Below, one piece after another: positions 1-9,315 of a stretch of DNA of 64,000 nt. Where the stretch lies: contig NZ_JABJVY010000011.1 of the NCBI RefSeq assembly GCF_040750475.1, positions 1 through 64,000 of the forward strand, read 5' to 3'. The first letter of the stretch is position 1. Every line of letters begins with the position of its first letter. The notes beneath the pieces were generated by a model, which was given only the letters and a program-made list of their open reading frames with translations, searched no databases and was not told the DNA's origin. Made by a program: the position numbers and the translations under genes. Origin of the DNA: Amorphus sp040750475 (GTDB taxonomy: Bacteria > Pseudomonadota > Alphaproteobacteria > Rhizobiales > Amorphaceae).

Positions 1-30
1 AAGGGATGAGTTGATCGCTCTTTCAAATGA

Positions 31-79
31 GAGCGGGATGCGGGCGGAAAACCGGTGCCCACTTTTCCTCATCCCGCTC
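31..79. repeat. REP-like intergenic palindrome
   Basis: A perfect 10-bp inverted repeat (GAGCGGGATG at 31-40, CATCCCGCTC at 70-79) encloses an AAAACCGGTGCCCACTTTT core. This core with flanking palindromes is typical of dispersed intergenic repeats in Rhizobiales genomes. It overlaps the stop of the nitronate monooxygenase gene and may form a 3' hairpin. A related core occurs at 26860-26882 inside the prophage. Confidence 0.6.
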
Positions 80-1157
80 AATTGACGGCCCTCTCGGAAA
101 GCCGGACCTTTGCCGCCTCCGCGAGCGCGCGGGTCAGCTCGCCGGACCCCATCTCGCGGGCGAGCCCCATTCCCTGCCCCGACCAGAGCGACGAAAAGTC
201 AGCCGATCCATTGGCTTCGGCGGCCGCCTTCAGCGGGGCGAGCGCGCCGCCGGCGGTCGGAAACGGCGAGACTTCGGCGGCGAGCGGCCCGACCTCGCGC
301 ATGACGCGATTGACGATGCCGCGGGCCGGCCGGCCGGAAAAGACGTTGGTGAGCGCGGTATCCTCGGCCGACGCCGCCGAGAGCGCGGCCCGATGCAGCC
401 TGGATATCGTCGCCTCCGGCGTGAACAGATAGGCCGTGCCGAGCTGAACAGCGGACGCGCCCAGCATGAAGGCGGCGGCAACCCCGCGTCCGTCGGCAAT
501 TCCACCGGCCGCGATCACCGGCAATTCGACCGCATCCACGACCTGCGGCGTGAGCGCAATCGTGCCGACCTGGGAGGCGACTGCGTCATCCAGAAACAGG
601 CCGCGATGACCGCCGGCTTCGACACCCTGGGCAATGATCGCATCGGCCCCGTGGGCCTGCAGCCAGGCGGCTTCGGCCACCGTTGTCGCCGACGACAGCA
701 CCGTGGCGCCGGCCGCCTTGACCCGGTCCAGCAGCCCCGGTTCCGGCAGGCCGAAGTGAAAACTCACCACGGCCGGCTGCAATTCTTCCACGAGGGCCGC
801 GGCATCCGCGTCGAAAGGGGCCCGGTTCGGCGCCGAAACCGGCGCCTCCGGATCCACCCCCAACTCCGCATAGTAGGGCCGAAGCCGCGCCTTCCAGGTG
901 GCGAGCGCCGCGTCGGTCGCGGGCGTCGGCGTATGGCAAAAGAAGTTCAGGTTGAACGGCCGGTCCGTGATCGCCCGGATTGCGGCGACCTCTTCCCGGA
1001 TATTCTCCGGCGACAACATTGCGCATGGCAGGCTGCCGAGACCGCCGGCCGCGCTGACGGCGGCGGCCATGGCCGACCCGTTGGCGCCGGCCATCGGCGC
1101 CTGAAGGATCGGAACCTCGATCGCCAACCGCTCCAGAAGGCGTGTGTCAGGCCACAT
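78..1157 (-). CDS. Nitronate monooxygenase family FMN enzyme
   Basis: A 359-residue protein of the nitronate monooxygenase (2-nitropropane dioxygenase-like) family. These FMN-dependent TIM-barrel enzymes oxidise alkyl nitronates. Visible family marks are the N-terminal flavin-binding stretch QAPMAGANGSAM, the phosphate-binding AAGGIADG segment and the AGGHRG motif holding the expected catalytic histidine. The open frame continues upstream, but the ATG at 1157 is preferred: it has a GGGAGG ribosome site just upstream and removes a basic, low-similarity N-terminal extension. Physiological substrate is unknown; the family includes enzymes with other substrates such as quinones. It is transcribed alone and shows no clear operon partner. 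Confidence 0.85.
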   Translation of the reverse strand: MWPDTRLLERLAIEVPILQAPMAGANGSAMAAAVSAAGGLGSLPCAMLSPENIREEVAAIRAITDRPFNLNFFCHTPTPATDAALATWKARLRPYYAELGVDPEAPVSAPNRAPFDADAAALVEELQPAVVSFHFGLPEPGLLDRVKAAGATVLSSATTVAEAAWLQAHGADAIIAQGVEAGGHRGLFLDDAVASQVGTIALTPQVVDAVELPVIAAGGIADGRGVAAAFMLGASAVQLGTAYLFTPEATISRLHRAALSAASAEDTALTNVFSGRPARGIVNRVMREVGPLAAEVSPFPTAGGALAPLKAAAEANGSADFSSLWSGQGMGLAREMGSGELTRALAEAAKVRLSERAVN

Positions 1158-1210
1158 GGACCGAACCTCCCTCTCGAACGAGCCGCCCGCAGGCGGCTCG
1201 GTGGACCAAT

Positions 1211-1807
1211 TTAGGCCCGGGTACCGCCCTTCCCGGTGTCGTCCGGCAGCGCGCGGGCCGCGAACGCAATCGAAATCAGGGCGAAGCCGTGGAAGATCAG
1301 ATCGATCGCCACGAACAGGCCAATCACCCAGACGCCCGAAATCGGCCACTGGGCGTAGATCATGGCGCCGAGCAGGATCGAGATCGCCCCGGCGAAGGCG
1401 AGCCAGAGCCAGGCCCAGCCGCCTTTGACCTGAAACGCCATGATGATCCGCATCACGCCCACGACGATCAGCGCGGCGGCGATGAAGAGCGTCAGATAGC
1501 CCGCCGCGATCACCGGGTCGCCGACCATGATCACGCCGGCGGCGAGATAGATGAGACCGATCAGCACGTGCCAGGCGGTGGACTTCCAGCCCTTGTGCTT
1601 GAAGGCGTCAAAAAGCTGAGCGATGCCGCCGATGAACGACAGAATGCCGAACCAGATCACCGCGAACACGGTGAGCCAATAGGTCATGCCCAGCCCGACC
1701 GCGCCGAGCACCACCATCAGGATGCCGAGCGCGAGCAACCACCCCCACTTGCGGTGCAGATCTCCGAAGACCGCGCGCGCCGTCTTCTCAACGTCCAAAT
1801 TCGCCAT
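1211..1807 (-). CDS. HdeD/DUF308-like membrane protein
   Basis: A 198-residue integral membrane protein with about six hydrophobic segments arranged as repeated pairs (WLLALGILMVVLGAVGL, WFGILSFIGGIAQLFDAF, and similar stretches). This is the pattern of the HdeD/DUF308 family. E. coli HdeD is linked to acid resistance at high cell density, but the molecular role is not known. The start at 1807 (MANLDVEK) is chosen over an upstream Met because a GGGGAGA ribosome site precedes it. The N-terminal 25 residues are charged and cytoplasmic-looking. Function here is inferred only from the family. Confidence 0.75.
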   Translation of the reverse strand: MANLDVEKTARAVFGDLHRKWGWLLALGILMVVLGAVGLGMTYWLTVFAVIWFGILSFIGGIAQLFDAFKHKGWKSTAWHVLIGLIYLAAGVIMVGDPVIAAGYLTLFIAAALIVVGVMRIIMAFQVKGGWAWLWLAFAGAISILLGAMIYAQWPISGVWVIGLFVAIDLIFHGFALISIAFAARALPDDTGKGGTRA

Positions 1808-1851
1808 GACCCCATCTCCCCTGTTCACGGCCGCATCGACCGTGGGACCGA

Positions 1852-3237
1852 TCAGTTCGCCAGCTCGCCAAGGATCCGCGCCCAGGACCGGATCCCTTTG
1901 TGGAAGCTCGACATCTCATATTTTTCGTTGGGCGAATGAATGCGGTCATCATCGAGCCCAAAGCCGACCAGCAGCGTGTCCATGCCAAGCCGCTCGCGGA
2001 AGGCGCCGACGATCGGGATCGAGCCGCCCATACCGATCATCAGCGGCTCCACACCCCATTCGTCCTGCAGCGCGGTCTTTCCCTTGGCGAGCACCGGGCT
2101 GTCGGCCGGTATGCGCAGCGCCGGGCTCGCGCCATGGCTTTCGAACTCGACCGAGCAGTCTTCGGGAATGCGCGCCCGCACGAAATCGTGGAAGGCCTCG
2201 ACGAGCGTCTTCGGGTCCTGGTCGCCGACCAGCCGGAACGAAACCTTCGCCGAAGCCTTGGACGGGATCACGGTCTTGAAGCCGGCGCCGGTGTAGCCGC
2301 CGATCATGCCGTTCACTTCCACCGTCGGCCGCGCCCAGATCTGCTCCAGAACGCTACGATCGCTCTCGCCGGCGGGAAGTTTCAGCCCAACCTGACCCAG
2401 GAACTCTTCGGCGGAGAAATCGAGCCCTTCCCACTGGCGACGAACCTCGTCGGACAACTCCGCCACCCCTTCATAGAAGCCCGGGACCGTCACCCGCCCA
2501 CCGGCGTCGTGCAGATCGGCGAGGATCTTCGCCAGCACATGATTCGGGTTGCGCGCCGCACCCCCGAAGAGGCCGGAATGCAGATCCTTGTCGGCGGCGG
2601 TCACGGTGACTTCTTCCGTGACGAGCCCGCGCAGCGAGGTGGAGATTGCCGGAGTGTCCTTGTCCCACATGCCGGTATCGCAGACGAGCGCCGCACCCGC
2701 CTTCAACTCGTCCGCATTGGCCTCCAGGAACGGTCCCAGACTCTTGGAGCCGGACTCCTCCTCGCCCTCGAACAGGATCGTGACCGCCACCGGCAGGCCG
2801 CCGGTTTCCGCAATCCAGGCTCGCGCCGCCTCCACGAAGGTCATGAGCTGGCCTTTGTCGTCGGCCGCGCCGCGCGCAACGATCATCTTGGAACCGTCGT
2901 CGCGGGTGGCGATGCGCGGCTCGAACGGGTCGCTCTGCCAAAGCTCGAGCGGATCGACCGGCTGAACGTCATAGTGTCCGTAGAACAGGACGCGGTTATC
3001 CGTCCCGTCGCGCTCGGGATAGTGCGCGACCACCATCGGATGCCCTTCGGTCGGGCGCACGCTTGCGGAGAAACCGAGACCGGAGAGCTCCGCCGCCAAC
3101 CAGTCGGCCGCCGCGCGGCAATTGTCGGCATAGGCGGGATCGGTGGAGATCGACGGGATTCGCAACAGCGCGAACAGGCGCTCCAGGCTCTGGTCGAGAT
3201 CGCGGTCGATGCGGGCGAGGACGGCGTCGAGGCTCAT
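1852..3237 (-). CDS. M20 family dipeptidase
   Basis: A 461-residue zinc metallopeptidase of the M20 family (ArgE/DapE/CNDP-like dipeptidases). The metal-binding and catalytic signatures are visible: GHYDVQPVDP (His, and the catalytic Asp two residues later), a central Asp region and EGEEESGS with the general-base Glu and a metal ligand. The dimerisation lid domain lies in the middle, near residues 210-330. Length is usual for cytosolic nonspecific dipeptidases. It is expected to cleave dipeptides or related amides in the cytoplasm; exact substrate is not predictable. It runs leftward and is spaced 44 bp from the HdeD-like gene, so co-transcription is possible. Confidence 0.88.
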   Translation of the reverse strand: MSLDAVLARIDRDLDQSLERLFALLRIPSISTDPAYADNCRAAADWLAAELSGLGFSASVRPTEGHPMVVAHYPERDGTDNRVLFYGHYDVQPVDPLELWQSDPFEPRIATRDDGSKMIVARGAADDKGQLMTFVEAARAWIAETGGLPVAVTILFEGEEESGSKSLGPFLEANADELKAGAALVCDTGMWDKDTPAISTSLRGLVTEEVTVTAADKDLHSGLFGGAARNPNHVLAKILADLHDAGGRVTVPGFYEGVAELSDEVRRQWEGLDFSAEEFLGQVGLKLPAGESDRSVLEQIWARPTVEVNGMIGGYTGAGFKTVIPSKASAKVSFRLVGDQDPKTLVEAFHDFVRARIPEDCSVEFESHGASPALRIPADSPVLAKGKTALQDEWGVEPLMIGMGGSIPIVGAFRERLGMDTLLVGFGLDDDRIHSPNEKYEMSSFHKGIRSWARILGELAN

Positions 3238-3409
3238 GAAAATCCCGTTCGGATGTTCGATCGTCCGTCACGATCGGTCGCCCCATATGACGCGGAATGC
3301 ACGTCGAGGGCAACCGGACAGGCACGGTCGCGAAACGGGAATTTCCTGTTTTGTCGAGGTGGCTTGAGAGATGGCTTGAAGCGAATGCAAGCGGCTTGCC
3401 GCCGGCCTC

Positions 3410-3631
3410 CTATTCGGCGGGCGCGGCCGGCTCCGTCGCTCGGTCGGTGGCGCGCTCCACCGCATCGCCGGCTTGCTCCAGAGCGTCGCGCGCGTCGTCC
3501 CCCGCCTCGCTGACCTGGCGATCGACCGTCTGCCCGGCTTGCTCGAAACCGCCGTTGCGAATGGCGAGCCCGAGCATCACGATGCCGAGTACGGCTGCAA
3601 TCACCACGAACAGCATCAGGATCGTGCGCAT
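3410..3631 (-). CDS. Small membrane-anchored protein
   Basis: A 73-residue protein with one N-terminal hydrophobic helix (ILMLFVVIAAVLGIVMLGLAI) followed by an acidic, alanine-rich helix with many Glu, Asp and Arg residues that could form a coiled coil. It is probably inserted in the inner membrane with the charged tail outside or inside, which cannot be decided. No known family is recognised. Codon use looks like its neighbours and the start is ATG at the beginning of the hydrophobic segment. Confidence 0.6.
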   Translation of the reverse strand: MRTILMLFVVIAAVLGIVMLGLAIRNGGFEQAGQTVDRQVSEAGDDARDALEQAGDAVERATDRATEPAAPAE

Positions 3632-3764
3632 TTTACGCTCCGGTCTGGGACATTGACTGCCAAGTCAACTCGGCCTGCCGCGATCAGGTTCCGCTCCCTG
3701 CTGCCCCAAATCCCTGAATTGTACCGGGCTAGATTTCAACGCGGGGCCCCGCCCCTTGTGCGAC

Positions 3765-5348
3765 TTACCGCCGCAACAGGCCGCCCAACACCCCGCGAGC
3801 GACGGCGCGCGACACGCTGGAGCCGGTTCGTCCGCCGATCTGGCGACCGATCTCGCCGGCGACCTGGTTGGAAATCGTGCGCGCCACGCTACGGGCCACC
3901 CGTTGAGAGGTGGTAAGCCGTCCGCTGCGCTCCGATCCCGTTCCAAACAGGGAATCCAGCATGCCCCCAAAGAACCCTCCAGCCTCGGCTTCGCGCATCC
4001 CTTCCGGTTGGTCCGGCTCCGGTGCGACGGTTCCTTCCTCGACGGTCTTCACCGTCGCTTCCGCCTTCTGAGTCAGGATCTCGTAGGCCGAGACGCGGTC
4101 CACCGCCGTGTCATATTTCGCCGCGAACGAACTTGCCGCCAGGATTGTCCGACGCTCCGCGAGGGCGATCGGACCGAGCCGACCCGAGGGCGGGCGAATC
4201 AGCGTGCGCTCGACCACGGAGGGAATTCCCTTGCCGTCGAGGGTGGACACCAGCGCCTCGCCAACGCCGAGTTCCATGATGGTCCGGGCCGTGTCGAGGT
4301 CCGGATTCGGCCGAAAGGTGTCCGCCGCCGCCTTGACCGCCTTCTGGTCCTTGGGCGTAAACGCCCTCAGCGCATGCTGCACCCGATTGCCAAGCTGGCC
4401 CAGCACCTCCTCCGGCACGTCGAGCGGGCTCTGGCTGACGAAATAGACACCCACACCCTTGGATCGAATCAGGCGGACCACCTGCTCCACCTTCTGCAGC
4501 AACGCCTTCGGCGCCTCGTCGAACAAAAGGTGGGCCTCGTCGAAGAAGAACACGAGCTTCGGCTTATCGGGATCGCCGGCCTCCGGCATCTCCTCAAACA
4601 GCTCCGACAGAAGCCACAACAGGAACGTCGCGTAGAGGCGCGGGCTCGTCATCAGCTTGTCGGCGGCCAGCACGTTGACGACGCCATGACCGGTTTGCGG
4701 ATCGGTGCGCATCAGGTCGGAAATGGCAAGCGCCGGCTCGCCGAAGAAGGCGTCGCCACCCTGCTCCTCCAGCACCAGAAGCCGCCGCTGGATCGCGCCG
4801 ACCGACGCCTTCGAGACATTTCCGTAAAGCCGGGAAAGCTCGTTGGCCTGCTCGCCGACATGGGCGACCAGCGCACGCAAATCCTTCAGATCCAGGAGCA
4901 GGAGGCCCTGATCGTCGGCCAGCCGGAAGACGATATTGAGCACACCTTCCTGGGCCTCGCTCAAATCCATCAACCGCGCCAGCAGGAGCGGCCCCATCTC
5001 CGACACCGTCGTGCGGATCGGATGGCCCTGCTCGCCGAACAGATCCCAGAACGCGACCGGGGTCGGCGCGAACGCATAGTCATCGGCAAGGCCAATCTCG
5101 GCGGCCCGCTTCAGGAGGAAATCTTTCGGGCTTCCGGCGGCGGCGATGCCGGAAAGATCGCCCTTGATATCGGCGCAGAACACCGGAACGCCGGCCCGCG
5201 AAAAGCCCTCGGCAAGGATCTGGAGCGTGACGGTCTTGCCGGTTCCTGTGGCGCCGGTGATCAGCCCGTGCCGGTTGGCGCGCTTCAAGAGCAGATATTC
5301 GGGCTTTACGCTCGTCCCCAGAAAAACGCCGTCATCGCGCAGAATCAT
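3765..5348 (-). CDS. DUF853 / HerA-like P-loop ATPase
   Basis: A 527-residue ATPase of the DUF853 (YjgR-like) family, related to the HerA/FtsK superfamily. It has a Walker A motif GATGTGKT near residues 32-39 and a Walker B segment (KLVFFFDEAHLLFD) near residue 265. The C-terminal 60 residues are Gly/Arg-rich and repetitive (GGMLDSLFGTG, and GRQIGGRTGSSVSRAVARG). Relatives are widespread in Proteobacteria, but their biological role is poorly defined; DNA-related or membrane-associated motor activity is suspected from the fold. It is a monocistronic leftward gene by spacing. Confidence 0.85.
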   Translation of the reverse strand: MILRDDGVFLGTSVKPEYLLLKRANRHGLITGATGTGKTVTLQILAEGFSRAGVPVFCADIKGDLSGIAAAGSPKDFLLKRAAEIGLADDYAFAPTPVAFWDLFGEQGHPIRTTVSEMGPLLLARLMDLSEAQEGVLNIVFRLADDQGLLLLDLKDLRALVAHVGEQANELSRLYGNVSKASVGAIQRRLLVLEEQGGDAFFGEPALAISDLMRTDPQTGHGVVNVLAADKLMTSPRLYATFLLWLLSELFEEMPEAGDPDKPKLVFFFDEAHLLFDEAPKALLQKVEQVVRLIRSKGVGVYFVSQSPLDVPEEVLGQLGNRVQHALRAFTPKDQKAVKAAADTFRPNPDLDTARTIMELGVGEALVSTLDGKGIPSVVERTLIRPPSGRLGPIALAERRTILAASSFAAKYDTAVDRVSAYEILTQKAEATVKTVEEGTVAPEPDQPEGMREAEAGGFFGGMLDSLFGTGSERSGRLTTSQRVARSVARTISNQVAGEIGRQIGGRTGSSVSRAVARGVLGGLLRR

Positions 5349-5527
5349 CTCGGTCCCGTCCCGGCTCCCGCCCCGTCGTGACGTTATAGGGAGCGGTCAT
5401 CTGCGCCTCAATCGCCATTCATGGCCAGCGTGTTGCGCCGGGCCGGGCTTGCGCGACACTTTCGGCCGCACCGGAGCGATCGGGCCTTGTTCCGGTCCAG
5501 GTGTTTGTGGCTATCTGCAGCCGGTTT

Positions 5528-5541
5528 AGGGTCCTGACCCT
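5528..5541. promoter_or_regulatory. Palindrome upstream of DUF2267-like gene
   Basis: AGGGTC-CT-GACCCT is a perfect 6-2-6 inverted repeat 32 bp before the ATG at 5573. It could be an operator or part of a leader hairpin. No matching repeat is seen elsewhere in the window. Confidence 0.3.
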
Positions 5542-5572
5542 AGAGGCTGACACGCGCTGAAGGAGCGGCGAG

Positions 5573-5959
5573 ATGGACGAACTGATCGATATCATCGTCG
5601 AGAAGACGGGAATGACCCGCGGCACCGCCGAAAAGGCGATCTCGATCGTCGTCACCCTCTTGGCAAATGAGGGCCCCAAGGAAAGCAAGGAGCTGATCGA
5701 CAAGCTACCCGGCGCCGAGCACATGGTGAAAGAACACGGGGAAGCCGGCGGCAGCGGCGTGCTCGGCGGGCTCGGCGGCCTGATGGGCGGCGGTATGGGC
5801 GCCATGGCCGCCTTCAACCAGATGACGGCCGCCGGCCTCGACATGGGTCAGATCCAGACGGTGGTTAAAGAATTCGTCGCCTTCTCGCGCAAATATGCCG
5901 GCGACGAACTGGTCGATCAGATCGTGCAGAAATTCCCGGGCCTCTCCCAGTTCGTCTGA
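5573..5959 (+). CDS. DUF2267/DUF2780-like small protein
   Basis: A 128-residue protein with two helical halves separated by a Gly-rich linker (GGLGGLMGGGMG). The first half (IDIIVEKTGMTRGTAEKAIS) looks like the helix-turn-helix-shaped repeat seen in DUF2267 and DUF2780 proteins, and the second half (VKEFVAFSRKYAGDELVDQI) resembles the DUF2780 C-terminal region. No enzyme motif is visible. A GGAG ribosome site precedes the ATG. The function is unknown; relatives are often stress- or envelope-linked by genome context. Assignment between the two DUF families is uncertain. Confidence 0.6.
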   Translation: MDELIDIIVEKTGMTRGTAEKAISIVVTLLANEGPKESKELIDKLPGAEHMVKEHGEAGGSGVLGGLGGLMGGGMGAMAAFNQMTAAGLDMGQIQTVVKEFVAFSRKYAGDELVDQIVQKFPGLSQFV

Positions 5960-6100
5960 TCGGATCCGAGCATTCTATCTCGACAAAACGAAGCTCACGG
6001 TGGTTTCGGGTCTCGATGCCCCGCAGCCATCGCGATCTTTGCGGAAAATCCACGCCGACTTACCGCCCGCCTCCTAGAGGCTGTTAGTCCCTGATAGCCT

Positions 6101-6514
6101 CTAAATCGCGCTTCCGTGATATAATCGGCGTAAAGTCTCGACCATTTCGTCGAAGGAACGGTCGAACGACCCGCACGTCTCGTCGGTTGGGGCGAGATAT
6201 ACCGACTTCCCTTTGCGTTCGCGATGCAGATAGCCGGCCTCGACAAGGTCCGCGACCTTCCTGTGGACCGTCCCCACCGGCAGCTCCAGCACGTCGGCAA
6301 GCGCGCTGAGATCATAGAGTTTGTTCTGCAGCCGGCCCTGTACCACGGTGCGGACGATCAGGGCGTCGACGGGCTTGCCCCACATCGCGGTTTCCAACGC
6401 ATAGAACCGGTTCAGGCATTCGATGATCTGTTCCTGAACGTCCGCGCGCAGCGTCCGGCGCAGCTCTTCCGACAACGCGCCGTCATAGACCGTTGCGGGC
6501 CTTGTATCATCCAC
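6101..6514 (-). CDS. Winged-helix transcriptional regulator
   Basis: A 137-residue probable DNA-binding protein. The central segment LADVLELPVGTVHRKVADLVEAGYLHRERKGKSVYL reads as a helix-turn-helix followed by a wing, as in IclR/MarR-type or ArsR-type small regulators. A longer frame opens at 6646, but the GTG at 6514 is preferred because AGGAGG lies eight bases upstream and the residues before it are not protein-like. It is divergent from the MAPEG gene, with palindromes at 6533-6547 and 6616-6627 in the shared region, which suggests autoregulation and control of the neighbour. The ligand is unknown. Confidence 0.65.
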   Translation of the reverse strand: MDDTRPATVYDGALSEELRRTLRADVQEQIIECLNRFYALETAMWGKPVDALIVRTVVQGRLQNKLYDLSALADVLELPVGTVHRKVADLVEAGYLHRERKGKSVYLAPTDETCGSFDRSFDEMVETLRRLYHGSAI

Positions 6515-6532
6515 CGTCCGGTCCTCCTGACG

Positions 6533-6547
6533 TTTCCAGTCTGGAAA
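6533..6547. promoter_or_regulatory. Candidate operator for the divergent regulator
   Basis: TTTCCAG-T-CTGGAAA is a perfect 7-1-7 palindrome just upstream of the ribosome site of the winged-helix gene. A second one, AACCA-AA-TGGTT, sits at 6616-6627 closer to the MAPEG gene. Their position between divergent genes fits a repressor site. Confidence 0.45.
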
Positions 6548-6667
6548 GGTCGCCGCTTGGCTTTGCGGCCCTGACTGCGCCAAGACCGTTCGCACCGACG
6601 CATCGTACCTGTTCCAACCAAATGGTTTCGTCGCGTCGAGCCGCAAAGAGGATCAGGCAGGAAACCG

Positions 6668-7087
6668 ATGACCATCCCTCTCATGGCGCTTCTGGGCTTC
6701 GCCGTCTGGACCCTGCTCATCCTGTTCGCCACGGTCGGCGTCTATCGCTGGAGCCGCATCCTGACGGGCCGCACGCGCATCAGCCATTGGACCGCCGACC
6801 CCGACGCCGGAACGGGCCTTTATCCCCGCGCGATGCGGGCTCACATGAACTGTATCGAGAATCTGCCGGTCTTCGGCGTCATCGTCTACACGATCGATCG
6901 CATCGGGCTCGGTTCGCCGCTTCTGAGCGCGCTGGCGCTCGTCGTCTTGGGAGCGCGCATCGCCCAAAGCGCCGTTCATATCGCGCTGGAACAGACCGAT
7001 CCGGTGATCTTCGTGCGCTTCGCCTTCTACTTCACCCAGATCGTGGCCATGATCGCGATGGTCGTCGTCGTGGTTGCGTCGCTGTAG
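6668..7087 (+). CDS. MAPEG family membrane protein
   Basis: A 139-residue protein with four hydrophobic segments and the conserved stretch RAMRAHMNCIENLPVF that marks the MAPEG family (membrane-associated proteins in eicosanoid and glutathione metabolism). In the family this region holds the RxxxNxxE-like glutathione-binding residues; here Asn and Glu are present (NCIEN). Bacterial members are mostly uncharacterised, and glutathione transferase or peroxidase activity is only inferred. It is divergent from a winged-helix regulator. Confidence 0.8.
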   Translation: MTIPLMALLGFAVWTLLILFATVGVYRWSRILTGRTRISHWTADPDAGTGLYPRAMRAHMNCIENLPVFGVIVYTIDRIGLGSPLLSALALVVLGARIAQSAVHIALEQTDPVIFVRFAFYFTQIVAMIAMVVVVVASL

Positions 7088-7255
7088 ATCGCCGGCATAC
7101 GAAACGCCACGGACCCTGGGATACCAATAACGACCCGCTCGCGAGTTCCGCTCGGCGGGGTTGAGTGAGATCATGGCGCGACATCCTGGTCTTGCCGAAT
7201 GGACGTGCATATCCTCATAAGAGACGCACACATTCGTGGAGGACCTTGACCCGCC

Positions 7256-9220
7256 GTGGACGACACCAAGCTGTTCAGCCCCGACGAGAACGCGACCGAG
7301 GCCGCCTGGCGCGCCGCGGTGGACAAGGCCTTGAAGGGCCGCCCGTTCGATAGCCTCGTGAAAACCACCGACGACGGCATCACGCTGGCGCCGCTTTATC
7401 CGCCGGCAACCTCCATCCCGGCCGGCCGCGCCGGAGCCGCGCCCTGGGCCGCCGTGCAGCGGATCGATTTGGCGGAGGCGGCCGATGCCAACGAGCTTGC
7501 GCTTGCCGAGCTGGAAACCGGGGCGTCCGGGCTGACCCTCGTCCTTCCCGGCGCGCCCGGCGCCTATGGCGCAGGCGTGCGGATTGCCACCGTCGACGAT
7601 CTCGACCGCGTGCTGGAAGGCGTCCATCTCGACATGGCGCCGATCCGGCTGGAGGCCGGCGGCGCCGGGCGCGGCCTCGCCGCCCTTGCCGCCGCCCTGG
7701 TCGACCGGCGCGGCGACGACCCGGCCCAGGCGGAGATCCATTTCGGCCTCGACCCGCTGGGAGCGATGGCGGCGGCCGGCAAGCTGTCGGCCTCCTGGGG
7801 GGCGGTCGCCCGGCGCAGCGGCGACACGGCCTTGGCCATGGCGAACCGTGGCTTTAAGAGCCCTGTCTTTCTCGCCGACGGCCGACCGTTCCACAATGCC
7901 GGCGCCAGCGACGCTCAGGAGCTCGCCTCGGCGCTTGCCTCCGCGCTCGCTTATCTCCGGGCCTTCGTCGACGGCGGACTGTCGGTCGAGGCCGCTCTCA
8001 GCCGGATCGGGCTTGCGGTTTCGGTCGACCAGGGCCAGTTCGCCGGCATCGCCAAGCTCCGCGCGCTGCGCAAGCTTTGGGAGAAGGTCGCCGCCGAGTG
8101 CGGAGCTGCGTCCGTTCCGGCCCATATCCATGCCGAAACCTCGTGGCGGATGATGACCCGCTACGACCCTTACACCAACCTCCTGCGTACCACGATCGCC
8201 GCCTTTGCCGCCGGCGTGGGCGGCGCCGATTCCGTGACGGTGTTGCCGTTCACGCAAGCCGTCGGTCTGCCGGACGGCTTCGCGCGACGGCTCGCGCGCA
8301 ATACCCACACCATGCTGATTGAGGAAAGCCATGTGGACCGGGTGATCGACCCGGCGGCAGGTTCCGGCGGCGTGGAAACGCGCACCGAGGCGCTGGCGGA
8401 AAAAGCGTGGGAGCTGATGCGCGAGATCGAGCGCAAGGGCGGCCTGCCGAACGCGCTCGCCTCCGGGTGGTGGCAAGGCGAAATCATTGCCAAGCGCGAC
8501 CAGCGCGAGAAGGCCGTCCGCCGTCGCCTGGTGCCGATCGTCGGCACCTCGGAGTTCCCCTTGACGCCGGACCGCGCCGTCGAGGTACTACCCGCCCCCG
8601 GGCCGGCGCCCGACGCGGCCCCGGCCGAGCCGCTGGACCTGCCCGCGGAAGGCGGCGGCCAGGCTTTTGCCGCGCTGGTGGCCGCCGCGACGAAGGGTGC
8701 CCGCCTTGCCGATCTCGGCGCCGGCGCGAAAGGCACCGGCGGCATCGCCGACGCCCCGGCCCTTTCGCCGACGCGGCTTGCCGAACCGTTCGAGGCCCTG
8801 CGCGACCGCGCGGAGACAATCGGCGAGCCGATCGATCGCACCGTCCTGATCGCGGGTCTCGGGCCGCTTGCGGAAAATTCCGCCCGAGCCGCCTGGGTCA
8901 AAGCGGTGTTCGAGGCCGGCGGTCTATTGACCTCGGCAGCGGCGACCCTGCCGACCCCGGACGACGCCGCGGAAGCGGCCACGACCGCGGGTGTCCGCCT
9001 CGTCTGCTTGGCCGGCTCCGATGAGCGCTATGGCGAGATGGCGGCAGATACCGCGCGCGCCCTCAAGGCCGCCGGCATCTCGCGCATCTATCTCGCCGGT
9101 AAACCCGGCGAGGCGGAAGCCGACCTCCGCGCCGCCGGGGTGGATGGTTTCCTCCATGTCGGTCTCGATCTCGTGACCGCTCTCGAAGACGTCCAGCGCG
9201 CGTTTGGGATGACGGTTTGA
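7256..9220 (+). CDS. mutA: Methylmalonyl-CoA mutase small subunit
   Basis: A 654-residue subunit of the heterodimeric methylmalonyl-CoA mutase. This enzyme interconverts (R)-methylmalonyl-CoA and succinyl-CoA in the propionate pathway. The protein contains the mutase TIM-barrel domain (ETSWRMMTRYDPYTNLLRTT is a typical mutase strand) and a degenerate C-terminal cobalamin-binding-like domain. It lacks the DxHxxG histidine motif, as expected for the non-catalytic subunit. Translation starts at a GTG with GGAGG upstream. The large subunit gene follows after 95 bp, so the two are probably co-transcribed. Confidence 0.93.
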   Translation: MDDTKLFSPDENATEAAWRAAVDKALKGRPFDSLVKTTDDGITLAPLYPPATSIPAGRAGAAPWAAVQRIDLAEAADANELALAELETGASGLTLVLPGAPGAYGAGVRIATVDDLDRVLEGVHLDMAPIRLEAGGAGRGLAALAAALVDRRGDDPAQAEIHFGLDPLGAMAAAGKLSASWGAVARRSGDTALAMANRGFKSPVFLADGRPFHNAGASDAQELASALASALAYLRAFVDGGLSVEAALSRIGLAVSVDQGQFAGIAKLRALRKLWEKVAAECGAASVPAHIHAETSWRMMTRYDPYTNLLRTTIAAFAAGVGGADSVTVLPFTQAVGLPDGFARRLARNTHTMLIEESHVDRVIDPAAGSGGVETRTEALAEKAWELMREIERKGGLPNALASGWWQGEIIAKRDQREKAVRRRLVPIVGTSEFPLTPDRAVEVLPAPGPAPDAAPAEPLDLPAEGGGQAFAALVAAATKGARLADLGAGAKGTGGIADAPALSPTRLAEPFEALRDRAETIGEPIDRTVLIAGLGPLAENSARAAWVKAVFEAGGLLTSAAATLPTPDDAAEAATTAGVRLVCLAGSDERYGEMAADTARALKAAGISRIYLAGKPGEAEADLRAAGVDGFLHVGLDLVTALEDVQRAFGMTV

Positions 9221-9315
9221 GAGACGCCCCGCGAATTGCGGGCCACGCTCGAATTTGAGACGATAAGATATCGAAAGGCTCGAGACGGTGGGCCTTTTCA
9301 GGAAGGACAGCGCCC

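Noticed and set aside
1900..5381. Long open frames on the plus strand (1900-3513 and 3756-5381)
   Set aside because: They lie opposite the M20 dipeptidase and DUF853 genes, have Arg/Gly/His-rich composition and no domain. They are antisense frames typical of high-GC DNA.
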